Below are positions 53,711 to 63,103 of a DNA stretch of 64,000 nt, one piece after another. The position numbers and the translations under genes were made by a program. Source of the DNA: Yoonia maricola. Its GTDB lineage: Bacteria > Pseudomonadota > Alphaproteobacteria > Rhodobacterales > Rhodobacteraceae. The number at the start of each line of letters is the position of its first letter. Position 1 is the stretch's first letter. Below the pieces are notes generated by a model. It had not been told where the DNA came from, did not search any database, and saw only the letters and a program-made list of their open reading frames with translations. Where the stretch lies: contig NZ_PGTY01000001.1 of the NCBI RefSeq assembly GCF_002797915.1, positions 682,001-746,000 of the forward strand, written 5' to 3'.

Positions 53711-54895
53711 ATGAAGAAACTACTTTTGGCGACATCTGCCGTCGCTATGATGGCTGGCACCGCCCATGCTGAGGACGTCAAGATCGGCGTCATCCTTGGC
53801 TTCACAGGCCCACTTGAATCCATCACACCCGCGATGGGCGCTGGCGCAGAGCTTGCCATGGCAGAAGTGACCGCATCCGGCGCGCTGCTGGATGGCGCAA
53901 CCGTCACATCCGTACGCGGTGACAGCACATGCATTGACGCAGGTGCAGCGACTGCGGCAGCCGAACGTCTGGTCACATCCGACGAAGTGGATGCCATCAT
54001 GGGCGCTGACTGTTCCGGCGTGACAGGTGCGATCCTGCAAAACGTGGCACGTCCAAACGGTGTTGCGATGATTTCGCCATCCGCCACATCCCCCGGCCTG
54101 TCCACGGCTGACGATGACGACCTGTTCTTCCGCACAGCCCCATCTGACGCGCGCCAAGGTGTGATCATCACAGAGATCCTGCAGGATCGTGGTGTCAGCG
54201 AAGTGGCTTTGACATACACCAACAACGACTACGGCAAAGGCCTTGCTGACGCGTTCCAGGCAGCTTTTGAAGAAGCAGGCGGCACTGTGACAATCTCTGC
54301 GGCACACGAAGACGGCAAAGCAGACTATTCTGCTGAAGTCGGCGCACTGGCCTCTGCCGGTGGTGAAGTGCTGGTTGTTGCAGGTTACGTGGATCAAGGT
54401 GGGTCCGGCATCATCCGTTCCAGCCTTGATAGTGGCGCGTTCGACACATTCTACCTGCCAGATGGCATGGTTGGTGCGGTTCTGAATGACAACTTCGGAT
54501 CCGAGCTGGATGGTTCTTTCGGCGCCTACCCCGGCACCGATAACGCAGGTGCGGGCATGTATGTTGAACTGGCTGAAGCTGCCGGTTTCGATGGTACAGG
54601 TGCGTTTTCACCTGAAAGCTATGACGCGGCGGCGCTGATCATGTTGGCGATGCAGGCGGCAGGCTCGGCTGACTCGGCTGATTTCAAAGACCACGTCTTT
54701 GACGTCGCAAATGCACCCGGCGTGGAAATCATGCCCGGCGAATTGGCCAAAGGTCTTGAACTGCTCGCAGCTGGCGAGGACATCGACTATGTTGGTGCAT
54801 CCGCCGTGGAACTGATCGGCCCCGGTGAAAGCGCAGGTAACTATCAGGAAATCGAATTTGCTGATGGCGTATACTCCACGATTAACTACCGTTAA
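53711..54895 (+). CDS. ABC transporter substrate-binding protein, branched-chain amino acid/amide type
   Basis: A 394-residue periplasmic protein of the LivJ/LivK class. The signal peptide is MKKLLLATSAVAMMAGTAHA (residues 1-20). The mature part begins EDVKIGVILGFTGPLE. GGGAG lies about nine bases before ATG 53711. It heads the liv-type operon and is followed by a perfect stem-loop. The true ligand is open: amino acids, amides or urea-like compounds are transported by this class. Confidence 0.9.
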   Translation: MKKLLLATSAVAMMAGTAHAEDVKIGVILGFTGPLESITPAMGAGAELAMAEVTASGALLDGATVTSVRGDSTCIDAGAATAAAERLVTSDEVDAIMGADCSGVTGAILQNVARPNGVAMISPSATSPGLSTADDDDLFFRTAPSDARQGVIITEILQDRGVSEVALTYTNNDYGKGLADAFQAAFEEAGGTVTISAAHEDGKADYSAEVGALASAGGEVLVVAGYVDQGGSGIIRSSLDSGAFDTFYLPDGMVGAVLNDNFGSELDGSFGAYPGTDNAGAGMYVELAEAAGFDGTGAFSPESYDAAALIMLAMQAAGSADSADFKDHVFDVANAPGVEIMPGELAKGLELLAAGEDIDYVGASAVELIGPGESAGNYQEIEFADGVYSTINYR

Positions 54896-54913
54896 TATGG
54901 TGATATGACAACG

Positions 54914-54944
54914 AAACGGCGCGGGTTTGTCCCGCGCCGTTTTG
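54914..54944 (+). terminator. strong stem-loop after the binding-protein gene
   Basis: AAACGGCGCGGG (54914-54925) pairs perfectly with CCCGCGCCGTTT (54931-54942) over a TTTGT loop, and a short T-run overlaps its end. It stands 18 bases after the binding-protein stop and 44 before the ATPase start. It probably ends most transcripts, leaving readthrough for the rest of the operon. Confidence 0.8.
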
Positions 54945-54988
54945 CAAAACAAGACAGGTCCAAAGACCTGCGCGTAAGGGGAAACTGA

Positions 54989-55774
54989 ATGATCATCGTT
55001 GAAGATGTGGTCAAAACCTTTGGGGGCTTTCGGGCCGTCGATGGTGCGACGATGACCATTGAAGAAGGCACAATTACGGGCCTGATTGGCCCTAACGGCG
55101 CCGGAAAAACAACGCTTTTCAATGTGATAGCAGGCGTTCTTAAACCAACATCCGGACGCGTAACCATGCAGGGCGAAGACATCACCGGCCTGCCCCCGCA
55201 TAAGTTGTTTCACAAAGGACTGCTGCGGACCTTTCAGATCGCACATGAATTTTCATCCATGACCGTGCGCGAAAACCTGATGATGGTCCCCGGCGGGCAA
55301 TCGGGCGAGGCGCTGTGGAACACATGGTTCGGCCGCAAGCGGATCGCTGATGAAGAACGCGCGCTGCAGGCCAAAGCTGACGAGGTCATCGAATTTCTAA
55401 CGATTGACCATCTGAAAGAAGAAAAGGCAGGCAACCTGTCCGGGGGACAGAAAAAACTGCTCGAACTGGGACGGACCATGATGGTCGACGCCAAGATCGT
55501 CTTTCTAGATGAGGTCGGCGCGGGCGTGAACCGCACCCTGCTCAATACCATCGGCGACGCGATCATCCGCCTGAACAAAGAACGCAACTACACATTTGTA
55601 GTCATCGAACACGACATGGATTTCATCGGCCGCCTTTGCGATCCCGTGATCTGCATGGCGGAAGGCCACGTTTTGGCCGAAGGGACCTTGGCGGAAATCA
55701 AGGCCAATGAACAGGTGATCGAGGCTTACCTCGGCACCGGGTTGAAAAACAAAGATAAGGTAAGTGCGACATGA
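54989..55774 (+). CDS. ABC transporter ATP-binding protein, LivG type
   Basis: A 261-residue ATPase with Walker A GPNGAGKTT and signature LSGGQKKLLELGRTMM. Walker B reads VFLDEVGAGVN, with Val where most relatives have Pro. GGGGAAA lies before ATG 54989. It forms a heterodimer with the LivF-type ATPase of the same operon. Its stop overlaps a small membrane-protein gene (ATGA). Confidence 0.9.
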   Translation: MIIVEDVVKTFGGFRAVDGATMTIEEGTITGLIGPNGAGKTTLFNVIAGVLKPTSGRVTMQGEDITGLPPHKLFHKGLLRTFQIAHEFSSMTVRENLMMVPGGQSGEALWNTWFGRKRIADEERALQAKADEVIEFLTIDHLKEEKAGNLSGGQKKLLELGRTMMVDAKIVFLDEVGAGVNRTLLNTIGDAIIRLNKERNYTFVVIEHDMDFIGRLCDPVICMAEGHVLAEGTLAEIKANEQVIEAYLGTGLKNKDKVSAT

Positions 55775-55929
55775 AATTTCTTCTAACTGTCCTCTTCGGG
55801 GCCATTCTGGGCTCTGCCGCGACGTTTTATTATATCTACGTCAACCATGCCGACGGGACCGAGCAAGCGCTGATGCGTGATACGCTGCTGACCTATGCGC
55901 CATTCTTGGAAGAGTATATCACCCCGTGA
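55771..55929 (+). CDS. 52-residue membrane protein between livG and livF
   Basis: A short gene with ATG 55771 overlapping the livG stop (ATGA) and its stop TGA 55927-55929 overlapping the next start (GTGA). The protein has one N-terminal span (FLLTVLFGAILGSAATFYYI, residues 3-22) and a short polar C-terminal part ending EEYITP. Precise coupling on both sides makes it a real gene. It has no recognisable family and may be a small transporter accessory protein. Confidence 0.72.
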   Translation: MKFLLTVLFGAILGSAATFYYIYVNHADGTEQALMRDTLLTYAPFLEEYITP

Positions 55930-56639
55930 GCGACCCGTTTTTGATCGGGGACGCCATGACCGGTGGGTATGGCAAAGGCCCCGATATTCTGCATTCCTGC
56001 ACTATTGCCGCCGAAAAAGGCGAGATTGCCGTGATTGTTGGCCCCAATGGCGCTGGCAAATCCACAGCGATGAAAGCCGTGTTCGGGATGCTGAACGTCA
56101 ACGAAGGTGCTGTGCGGCTGGATGGCGAGGATATCACCCAGCTGTCGCCGCAACAGCGCGTGGTGAAGGGGATGGGGTTTGTGCCACAAACCTCGAACAT
56201 CTTCACGTCGATGACGGTGGAAGAGAACCTAGAGATGGGCGCCTTCATTCGCCGCGATGACTTCCGCGATACCATGGCGCAAGTCTATGATTTGTTTCCC
56301 ATTCTCAAGGACAAACGCAATCAAGCGGCGGGTGAACTTTCAGGCGGACAACGCCAGCAAGTCGCCGTGGGCCGCGCGCTGATGACACAACCCAAAGTGC
56401 TGATGCTGGATGAACCGACGGCGGGTGTCTCGCCGATCGTCATGGACGAGTTGTTTGACCGCATTATTGAGGTGGCACGCACCGGTATCCCGATCCTCAT
56501 GGTGGAACAAAACGCGCGACAAGCGCTTGAAATTGCAGATAAAGCCTATGTTTTAGTGCAAGGGCGCAATGCGCATACAGGCACGGGTAAAGAGCTGCTG
56601 GCCGATGAACAAGTTCGGCGGAGTTTCTTGGGCGGATGA
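55926..56639 (+). CDS. ABC transporter ATP-binding protein, LivF type
   Basis: A 237-residue ATPase with Walker A GPNGAGKST, signature LSGGQRQQVAVGRA and Walker B LMLDEPTAGV. It uses a GTG start that overlaps the small upstream gene (GTGA). Its stop overlaps the next gene (ATGA). It is the second ATPase of the liv-type importer. Confidence 0.9.
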   Translation: MSDPFLIGDAMTGGYGKGPDILHSCTIAAEKGEIAVIVGPNGAGKSTAMKAVFGMLNVNEGAVRLDGEDITQLSPQQRVVKGMGFVPQTSNIFTSMTVEENLEMGAFIRRDDFRDTMAQVYDLFPILKDKRNQAAGELSGGQRQQVAVGRALMTQPKVLMLDEPTAGVSPIVMDELFDRIIEVARTGIPILMVEQNARQALEIADKAYVLVQGRNAHTGTGKELLADEQVRRSFLGG

Positions 56640-56980
56640 AGGTGCCCGCCGTCCTCTGCGCCGTAATGGCCGGGCCTGCAATGGCGGAGGTTGTGTCCTG
56701 CGACCTGTCAGGCACGCTTGTAAGATTCGAGATTGAGCGCTCGCAATTCGCCCCACCCATGAACCCTAACGAGCCGACCCAGCGCCGGGTGACAACCGTG
56801 CAAATGGGTGACGCGCAGTTCCCGGCAGAACCCATCATGATGGATAACATACGCGGGTTTTGGGCAGAAGGCGCAGGCGGATCAGACATTATGATGGTAA
56901 TGCAAGGCGATGGCTCTGCCGTCTATGCTGATACCAGCACTGGCGCGCGCCTTACGGGCACCTGCGAGGTATCACAATGA
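56636..56980 (+). CDS. small secreted protein in the liv operon
   Basis: A 114-residue protein with a signal peptide (cleavage near AMA, residue 17) and a mature part of about 97 residues. Cys22 and Cys110 could form a disulfide. There is no known domain. It is coupled on both sides by ATGA overlaps, so it is expressed with the transporter. A periplasmic accessory role is possible. Confidence 0.72.
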   Translation: MKVPAVLCAVMAGPAMAEVVSCDLSGTLVRFEIERSQFAPPMNPNEPTQRRVTTVQMGDAQFPAEPIMMDNIRGFWAEGAGGSDIMMVMQGDGSAVYADTSTGARLTGTCEVSQ

Positions 56981-57354
56981 AACTACCGGTTTTCCAGTAT
57001 AGAGCCCTATCGTTAACTTTGCTGATATCGGCGTTCATCGCGACATCAGTTCCGACCGCAAGCAAGGCACAAGATGTCATGGAATACAGCACATGGTTTG
57101 AACCCGGAGAAGATCTTTTCGGCAAGACCTACGACGGTCGCATCATCCCTACCAATATGGCGATATGGGTCGAAACACAGCCGGGTGTTTTCATCGCGGA
57201 TGGCTCGCCCGCTCTGCACCCCAGCGAAGCCGCAATAGTAAACGAAGCACGCGTAATGGTCACAGATGCGGCCCCACAAAAACGCGAAGGAAGCTTGTGG
57301 TGCATGCTCTGGAACTCAGAACATCGCATGCACGGCTTGGTCTGTACGGAGTAA
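56977..57354 (+). CDS. small secreted protein in the liv operon
   Basis: A 125-residue protein with a signal peptide of about 32 residues (LTLLISAFIATSVPTASKAQ). The mature part has Cys109 and Cys123 close to the C-terminus, a possible disulfide. There is no known domain. It overlaps the upstream secreted-protein gene (ATGA) and ends five bases before the LivH-type gene. It may be a partner of its neighbour. Confidence 0.7.
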   Translation: MKLPVFQYRALSLTLLISAFIATSVPTASKAQDVMEYSTWFEPGEDLFGKTYDGRIIPTNMAIWVETQPGVFIADGSPALHPSEAAIVNEARVMVTDAAPQKREGSLWCMLWNSEHRMHGLVCTE

Positions 57355-57358
57355 CGAA

Positions 57359-58369
57359 ATGGACTTCCTCAACGCCCTTGTCGCATTCGCGAACTTTGTC
57401 TTTGTCCCGGGCCTTGCCTATGGCGCGCAGCTTGCCATTGGCGCGCTGGGTGTCACGATGATTTACGGTATCCTGCGTTTCTCAAACTTCGCCCATGGCG
57501 ATACGATGGCTTTTGGCACAGCCGTCACGATCAAGATGACGGCGCTTTTGATCGCCATGGGGGTGTCATTCGGGCCACTGCCGACGGCGCTGCTCGCCCT
57601 GCCCTTTGGGATCGGAGCAACGATCGTACTGGTCTTGTTGATTGATTGGCTGGTTTACCAATTCTATCGCCAGCAAAAGGCCTCTCCGGTGATCCTTGTG
57701 ATCGTGTCCATGGGTGTGATGTTCGTAATGAACGGGATCGTGCGGTTTTATATTGGGGTGGATGACATCCGCTTTGCCGATGGCGAAAGGTTCATTATTA
57801 CGGCGCGCGAATTCCGCGACCTGACCGGGCTGCGCGAAGGTCTGGCGATCAGGACAACACAGGTGATTACTGTGGTTGTAGCGCTCATTGCGATGGCACT
57901 TTTGTTCTGGTTTCTCAACAAAACCCGCACTGGCAAATCCATGCGGGCGTTTTCCGACAATGAAGACTTGGCACTGCTATCAGGGATCAACCCCGATTGG
58001 GTGGTCAAGGTCACATGGATGATCGTTGCAGCCCTCGCGACCACTGCTGGCGTCCTTTACGGTCTTGATAAATCCTTCAAGGCATTCACCTATTTCCAAC
58101 TGCTGCTACCGATCTTTGCGGCCGCTATTGTCGGTGGTCTTGGTAACCCATTGGGAGCCATCGCCGGTGGCTTTGTGATCGCTTTCAGCGAGGTCACCAT
58201 CACCTACGCATGGAAGAAAGTGCTGACCTATCTGATGCCCGAAAGCCTTGAGCCCGATGGCCTCGTCCAGCTTCTTTCTACCGACTATAAATTCGCCGTC
58301 AGCTTTGCGATCTTGATCATCGTGCTGCTGTTCAAACCCACCGGCCTGTTCAAAGGACAATCGGTATGA
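57359..58369 (+). CDS. ABC transporter permease, LivH type
   Basis: A 336-residue inner-membrane permease of the BPD_transp_2 branched-chain class, with about eight spans. Typical segments are LAIGALGVTMIYGILRFSNFAHGD near the N-terminus and FAAAIVGGLGNPLGAIAGGFVIAFSE near the C-terminus. I chose ATG 57359 because it follows the preceding stop and the first span begins directly. It overlaps the LivM-type gene. Confidence 0.9.
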   Translation: MDFLNALVAFANFVFVPGLAYGAQLAIGALGVTMIYGILRFSNFAHGDTMAFGTAVTIKMTALLIAMGVSFGPLPTALLALPFGIGATIVLVLLIDWLVYQFYRQQKASPVILVIVSMGVMFVMNGIVRFYIGVDDIRFADGERFIITAREFRDLTGLREGLAIRTTQVITVVVALIAMALLFWFLNKTRTGKSMRAFSDNEDLALLSGINPDWVVKVTWMIVAALATTAGVLYGLDKSFKAFTYFQLLLPIFAAAIVGGLGNPLGAIAGGFVIAFSEVTITYAWKKVLTYLMPESLEPDGLVQLLSTDYKFAVSFAILIIVLLFKPTGLFKGQSV

Positions 58370-59667
58370 GCACCCAAGTCAGAGATACCGCCCTTTTTGG
58401 GCTTGTCGCCGTCCTTCTGATAGGAACGGGCATGATCCAAGGCTGGAACTCGGCCTTGCTGATCCTGAACATGGGGCTGATTTCGGCGATCATGGCGTTG
58501 GGTGTGAACCTGCAATGGGGCTTTGCCGGGCTCTTTAACATTGGTGTCATGGGGTTTGTTGCACTTGGTGGCTTGGCCACTGTACTGGTCTCGACCGATC
58601 CCGTGCCAGAGGCATGGCAGGCGGGTGGTCTGCGCATCATGGCCGGGCTCGTCTTGGGCGCGTTGACGGTTGTTGCTGCCGTTCAGGCGCAAAAGCGGTT
58701 GGAAGGCCGGGTCAAGACGATCGCGACGCTTGTGATCCTTGTTGGCGGTTTCTTCCTGTACCGCGCCGTCTTCGATCCCGGAAAAGTGGCGGTTGAGGCG
58801 GTGAACCCCGCCTCTACCGGCAACCTGGGCGGTCTGAACCTGCCAATCCTGCTTAGCTGGCCTGTGGGTGGTCTGCTGGCCGCTGGCGCGGCGTGGGTGA
58901 TTGGCAAAACGGCCCTTGGTCTGCGGTCCGACTATCTGGCGATTGCAACGCTGGGGATTGCCGAGATCATCATTGCGGTTTTGAAGAACGAAGACTGGCT
59001 TGCGCGTGGCGTCAAAAACGTGATCGGCCTGGACCGCCCCGTGCCTTACGAGATTGACCTGCAACAAGACCCCGGTTTCGTCGAGCGGGCCGCCAGCCTT
59101 GGGCTGGACCCGGTGACGGCTTCGACGCTTTACACAAAGATTGGGTATGCCATTCTGTTTACCATCGTTCTGCTGATCATCCTCTGGCTTGCCCAAAAGG
59201 CGCTGAACAGCCCATGGGGCCGTATGATGCGCGCGATCCGCGACAATGAAACGGCAGCCGAGGCGATGGGCAAGGACGTCAAAGGGCGCCATTTGCAAAT
59301 CTTTATCCTTGGATCCGCCGTATGTGGCGTGGCGGGTGCAATGATGACGACACTGGACGGCCAACTCACACCCGGCACCTATCAGCCCTTGCGCTTTACC
59401 TTCCTGATCTGGGTCATGGTCATTGTCGGCGGGTCCGGCAATAACTTTGGCGCGGTGCTGGGCGGTATGCTGATCTGGTGGCTTTGGGTACAGGTTGAAC
59501 CCTTGGGGCTGGGGCTGATGAATATCCTCAGCAGTGGGCTGGCGGATGGCAGCGCGCTGAAAGACCGTATGATCGAATCCGCAGCACATATGCGCCTGTT
59601 CACCATGGGCGTTATCCTGTTGCTGGTCTTGCGGTTCAGCCCGCGCGGCCTGATCCCGGAACGATAA
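58366..59667 (+). CDS. ABC transporter permease, LivM type
   Basis: A 433-residue inner-membrane permease with about ten spans. The LivM pattern is seen in LQWGFAGLFNIGVMGFVALG and SDYLAIATLGIAEIIIAVLKNE, and in the coupling region GRMMRAIRDNETAAEAMGKD. A loop of about 25 residues between the first spans and the channel core makes it somewhat long. It ends the transporter genes; a perfect stem-loop separates it from the hydrolase gene. Confidence 0.9.
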   Translation: MSTQVRDTALFGLVAVLLIGTGMIQGWNSALLILNMGLISAIMALGVNLQWGFAGLFNIGVMGFVALGGLATVLVSTDPVPEAWQAGGLRIMAGLVLGALTVVAAVQAQKRLEGRVKTIATLVILVGGFFLYRAVFDPGKVAVEAVNPASTGNLGGLNLPILLSWPVGGLLAAGAAWVIGKTALGLRSDYLAIATLGIAEIIIAVLKNEDWLARGVKNVIGLDRPVPYEIDLQQDPGFVERAASLGLDPVTASTLYTKIGYAILFTIVLLIILWLAQKALNSPWGRMMRAIRDNETAAEAMGKDVKGRHLQIFILGSAVCGVAGAMMTTLDGQLTPGTYQPLRFTFLIWVMVIVGGSGNNFGAVLGGMLIWWLWVQVEPLGLGLMNILSSGLADGSALKDRMIESAAHMRLFTMGVILLLVLRFSPRGLIPER

Positions 59668-59679
59668 CTTGTCCTTACT

Positions 59680-59705
59680 GTCTGCCCTGTTAGAACAGGG
59701 CAGAC
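59680..59705. terminator. 11-bp perfect stem-loop between livM and the penicillin acylase gene
   Basis: GTCTGCCCTGT (59680-59690) pairs with ACAGGGCAGAC (59695-59705) over a TAGA loop. There is no T-run. It may be a weak or factor-assisted terminator, or may stabilise the upstream message. Confidence 0.5.
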
Positions 59706-59724
59706 TTAACACCCCGAGGACCCT

Positions 59725-62190
59725 ATGGCGCTGATCTTTCGCTGGCTTGTCCGACTTGCCACTGCCCTGATTTTTCTAAGCGTGGCGGCGATAGCGCTGG
59801 CCTATTACTTTGCCTCAAGGTCTCTGCCCGACTACAATACCACGAGCGCAGTGGCCGACATCTCGGCACCGGTCGAGATCGTGCGCGACAACGCCAACGT
59901 CCCGCATATTTTTGGCGATACGGACGAAGACGTCTATTTCGCCCTTGGCTATGCACATGCGCAAGACCGCCTTTGGCAGATGACGATGCTGCGGCGCACA
60001 GCCCAAGGGCGACTGTCCGAGCTGTTCGGGGAACGCACCGTCAGGATTGATGAAGTGCTGCGGAGGTTTGACCTCTATACTTTGTCAGTCAACTCGGTTG
60101 ATGCGCAAACGGATGAGGCGAAAGCCTATCTCGAAGCCTATTCCAGTGGCGTGAACGCATGGTTGGCAGAGGTGAACAAAGGCGCGTTGGGCCGCGGAGC
60201 GCCAGAGATGTGGCTGTTCAACCATGCAATAGCTCCTTGGCAACCCGCTGACTCCATTGCGGTGCTCAAGCTGATGGCGCTTGACCTGACGTCCGGCCTT
60301 GAAGATGAAGTGCTGCGCGCGCGCACATCACTGTTGCTCGACAATGACCGATTGCGTGACATTTTGCCCGATGACCCGACCAGCGGTATCGCGGCCTTGC
60401 CCGAATATGCCAGCCTTGTGCCGGGTGTGGCCCCTTATACGCCCAACATGCGCTTGGCCCATGATCCGTTGTCGCCAGTCAAACCGGCGCCGCTGCGGGG
60501 GGCGTCGAACGCTTGGGCGGCAAGCGCGTCGCGCTCAACGACAGGATCAACCTTGCTGGCCAATGATCCGCATCTGGGGCTGACCGCGCCATCGATCTGG
60601 TATCTTGCGCGGCTAGAGCTTGAAACAGGCGGTGTCATCGGCGGGACAATCCCCGGTATGCCATTGGTACTGAGCGGGCGCAGCGATGCTTTGGGATGGG
60701 GCGTGACCACGGCCAAGGTCGATGACGTGGATATCATGGTCGAAGAGGTGAACCCCGACAACCCTGAAGAATACCGCAGCCCCAACGGCTGGGTGCCGTT
60801 TCGGACGCGCGATAGCATCGTTAACGTCAAAGACGGCGCAGCGGTCACATTGCGCCTGCGCTGGACAGCGAACGGCCCGGTGATGCCGCGCGGCCAATAT
60901 GACCTTGGCACGATTACCCCACCCGGGCATGTCACAGCTATTTCATGGACCGCCCTATCCGACCGTGACACCACTATGTCCGCTGCGTTCGACTTGAACC
61001 ACGCACGCTCTGTGGAAGAGGCCATCACCGCCGGTGAGGACTTTATCGCGCCAGCACAAAACCTGACGCTGGCCGATCGCAACCGCATCTCAATGAAAAC
61101 CGTCGGTGCCATTCCCGCGCGCGATGTGGGCCATCAAAGTCAGGGCCGCCTGCCCGCCTTTGGTTACCTACCTGAAAACCGCTGGCAGGGGCGCTTTCCT
61201 TACAGCGATAATCCGGAATTCCTTGATCCGCCCGGCGGCATTCTGGGCAACACCAACAATAAGACGGTGGATCGTCCTTTCCCCCGCCATATCACCCATA
61301 AATGGGGTGACACCCAACGGGTCAATCGCTGGCGTCGCCTAATGCAGGCGCGCGAGGTGCATACCCGCGACAGCTTTATCGAGGCGCAGCTGGACACGGT
61401 CAGCTTTACCGCCCGCACCCTGTCAACGCTCATGGGCGCTGATCTGTGGTTCACAGGCGACGCCGCCCCTGACGGCACGCCTGAACGGCAGCGTCAGATT
61501 GCGTTGAACCTGCTATCGGCATGGAACGGTGAAATGAACGAACACCTACCAGAGCCGCTGATTTATGCAGCATGGGTTCGTGCGTTCCAGCAACGGCTGA
61601 TCCGGGATGAGCTGGGACCACTGGCCGAGGAATTCACCCATATCGAACCCGTCTTCATCGAACGGGTGCTACGCGACATCAACGGTGCGAGCATCTGGTG
61701 CGACGTGATCCAATCCGCCCCGGTGGAAAGCTGTACCGATATCGCCCGGCAATCGCTGGATGATGCGCTGCTCTGGATCACCGAAAACTACGGTGGTGCG
61801 GTCGAGGCCGTGCGCTGGGGCGATGCGCATGTAGCGACCCATGATCACCCCGTTCTGGGCAATACGCCGATCCTTGAATGGGTGGTCAATATCCGGCAAT
61901 CCACCAGCGGTGGCGATCACACGCTGCAACGGGCCAAAACCTCTGGCGTTGATCCACACCCGTTTTACAACGTCCACGCCGGGGCCTATCGGGGGGTATA
62001 CGACTTCGCCGATCCCGACAGTTCAGTGTTCATCACCTCGACAGGGCAATCAGGGCATCCGCTGTCACGACACTACGACAATCTGGGCGAGCTATGGCGG
62101 CGCGGTGAATACATTCCGATGTCGCTTGATCCTGATTTGGCGCGGGCAGCGGCGGTTGGGGTGACGGTTTTGACGCCATCTGGTGAATGA
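59725..62190 (+). CDS. penicillin acylase family hydrolase (Ntn-hydrolase), membrane-anchored
   Basis: An 821-residue protein. An N-terminal span (about residues 12-30) anchors it or serves as signal. The alpha part contains DVYFALGYAHAQDRLWQM. Autocleavage should occur before Ser261 (RGASNAWA), the N-terminal nucleophile of the beta subunit, followed by LANDPHLGL. The Asn of the oxyanion hole is in the NNKTVDRPFPRH region. Relatives hydrolyse amides such as penicillins, acyl-homoserine lactones or peptides. Adjacent to a liv-type importer it may release importable amino compounds. Confidence 0.87.
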   Translation: MALIFRWLVRLATALIFLSVAAIALAYYFASRSLPDYNTTSAVADISAPVEIVRDNANVPHIFGDTDEDVYFALGYAHAQDRLWQMTMLRRTAQGRLSELFGERTVRIDEVLRRFDLYTLSVNSVDAQTDEAKAYLEAYSSGVNAWLAEVNKGALGRGAPEMWLFNHAIAPWQPADSIAVLKLMALDLTSGLEDEVLRARTSLLLDNDRLRDILPDDPTSGIAALPEYASLVPGVAPYTPNMRLAHDPLSPVKPAPLRGASNAWAASASRSTTGSTLLANDPHLGLTAPSIWYLARLELETGGVIGGTIPGMPLVLSGRSDALGWGVTTAKVDDVDIMVEEVNPDNPEEYRSPNGWVPFRTRDSIVNVKDGAAVTLRLRWTANGPVMPRGQYDLGTITPPGHVTAISWTALSDRDTTMSAAFDLNHARSVEEAITAGEDFIAPAQNLTLADRNRISMKTVGAIPARDVGHQSQGRLPAFGYLPENRWQGRFPYSDNPEFLDPPGGILGNTNNKTVDRPFPRHITHKWGDTQRVNRWRRLMQAREVHTRDSFIEAQLDTVSFTARTLSTLMGADLWFTGDAAPDGTPERQRQIALNLLSAWNGEMNEHLPEPLIYAAWVRAFQQRLIRDELGPLAEEFTHIEPVFIERVLRDINGASIWCDVIQSAPVESCTDIARQSLDDALLWITENYGGAVEAVRWGDAHVATHDHPVLGNTPILEWVVNIRQSTSGGDHTLQRAKTSGVDPHPFYNVHAGAYRGVYDFADPDSSVFITSTGQSGHPLSRHYDNLGELWRRGEYIPMSLDPDLARAAAVGVTVLTPSGE

Positions 62191-62392
62191 CCGTTTCGCC
62201 CGCAAAGTGTAAGACGCTGCGCCGAATTTCAACGTCAACTTTTGTCCGAGGAGCTAAGCCCACAGTAGTGGGGCGTAGGCCCCAATTGTCTACTTAGCCC
62301 GTGCCGAGAAGCTTGGTTGCGCAGCGCGTTAGGTGACTGTAACTGGCGTCCACAATTACCATTTTGACAAACAGGGTTACGGGACACTGAAA

Positions 62393-63103
62393 ATGCGGTT
62401 GAACTGGACATATGGCGGCGAAGGGCCGCCGCTTCTGTTGCTGCACGGGTTTACCGGTATTGGCGCGGACTGGGGCGCTGTGTTCGGTGATGCCGTGATA
62501 GGATTTAAGTGTCTCATGCCTGATTTGCCTGGGCATGGCCTTTCACCTTCCCTTGATTCATTCACTTTTGAGGAAAGCGCGCGCTTGATCATCGCGGACC
62601 TTGAAGAGATGGGGTACGGATCACTGCCCGCCATGGGGATGAGCGGTGGGGCACAGGTGCTTTTGCACATTGCGACGCGTAAGCCCGAGCTTGTGACTCG
62701 TTCAGTTCTCATCAGCACCGCACCCTATTTTCCTGACGTGGCAAGACAACTCATGGCGCAAGCGGGACCAGAGCAGCAACCAAAGGAGGCTTGGGATGAG
62801 CTGCGCAGAAAACATCCTGGCGGAGATGATCAGGTGCGCCGCCTATTCGAAACCGCACAAGGATTTCACGCCAGCTACTGGGATGTGAATTTCACACCGG
62901 CCGTTCTTGGCCTCATTCAGGGCCCAAGCCTCATTGTGCATGGAGATCAGGATCCCCTTTACCCGATTTCGAGCGCCGTAGAGCTTTATTCCAATATCGG
63001 CGAGGCAAGTCTGTGGATTCTGCCCGATGCTGGCCATTGCCCCATCTTTGGCGAACAGGCAGAGGTATTCACACAAACGGCCCTCAAGTTCTTAAAGCGG
63101 TGA
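62393..63103 (+). CDS. alpha/beta-fold hydrolase
   Basis: A 236-residue hydrolase. The oxyanion-hole segment is LLLLHGFTG; the nucleophile elbow GMSGGAQ gives Ser near residue 87; the acid is in HGDQDPLYP and the His in DAGHCPIFG. I chose ATG 62393 because the fold starts right after; a GTG at 62333 in frame would add 20 residues with no clear ribosome site. The substrate is unknown. It stands alone between the acylase and hflX. Confidence 0.82.
   Translation: MRLNWTYGGEGPPLLLLHGFTGIGADWGAVFGDAVIGFKCLMPDLPGHGLSPSLDSFTFEESARLIIADLEEMGYGSLPAMGMSGGAQVLLHIATRKPELVTRSVLISTAPYFPDVARQLMAQAGPEQQPKEAWDELRRKHPGGDDQVRRLFETAQGFHASYWDVNFTPAVLGLIQGPSLIVHGDQDPLYPISSAVELYSNIGEASLWILPDAGHCPIFGEQAEVFTQTALKFLKR

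Noticed and set aside
62269..62284. Six-bp hairpin TGGGGC/GCCCCA as a terminator after the acylase gene
   Set aside because: The stem is short and not followed by a T-run; chance is likely.
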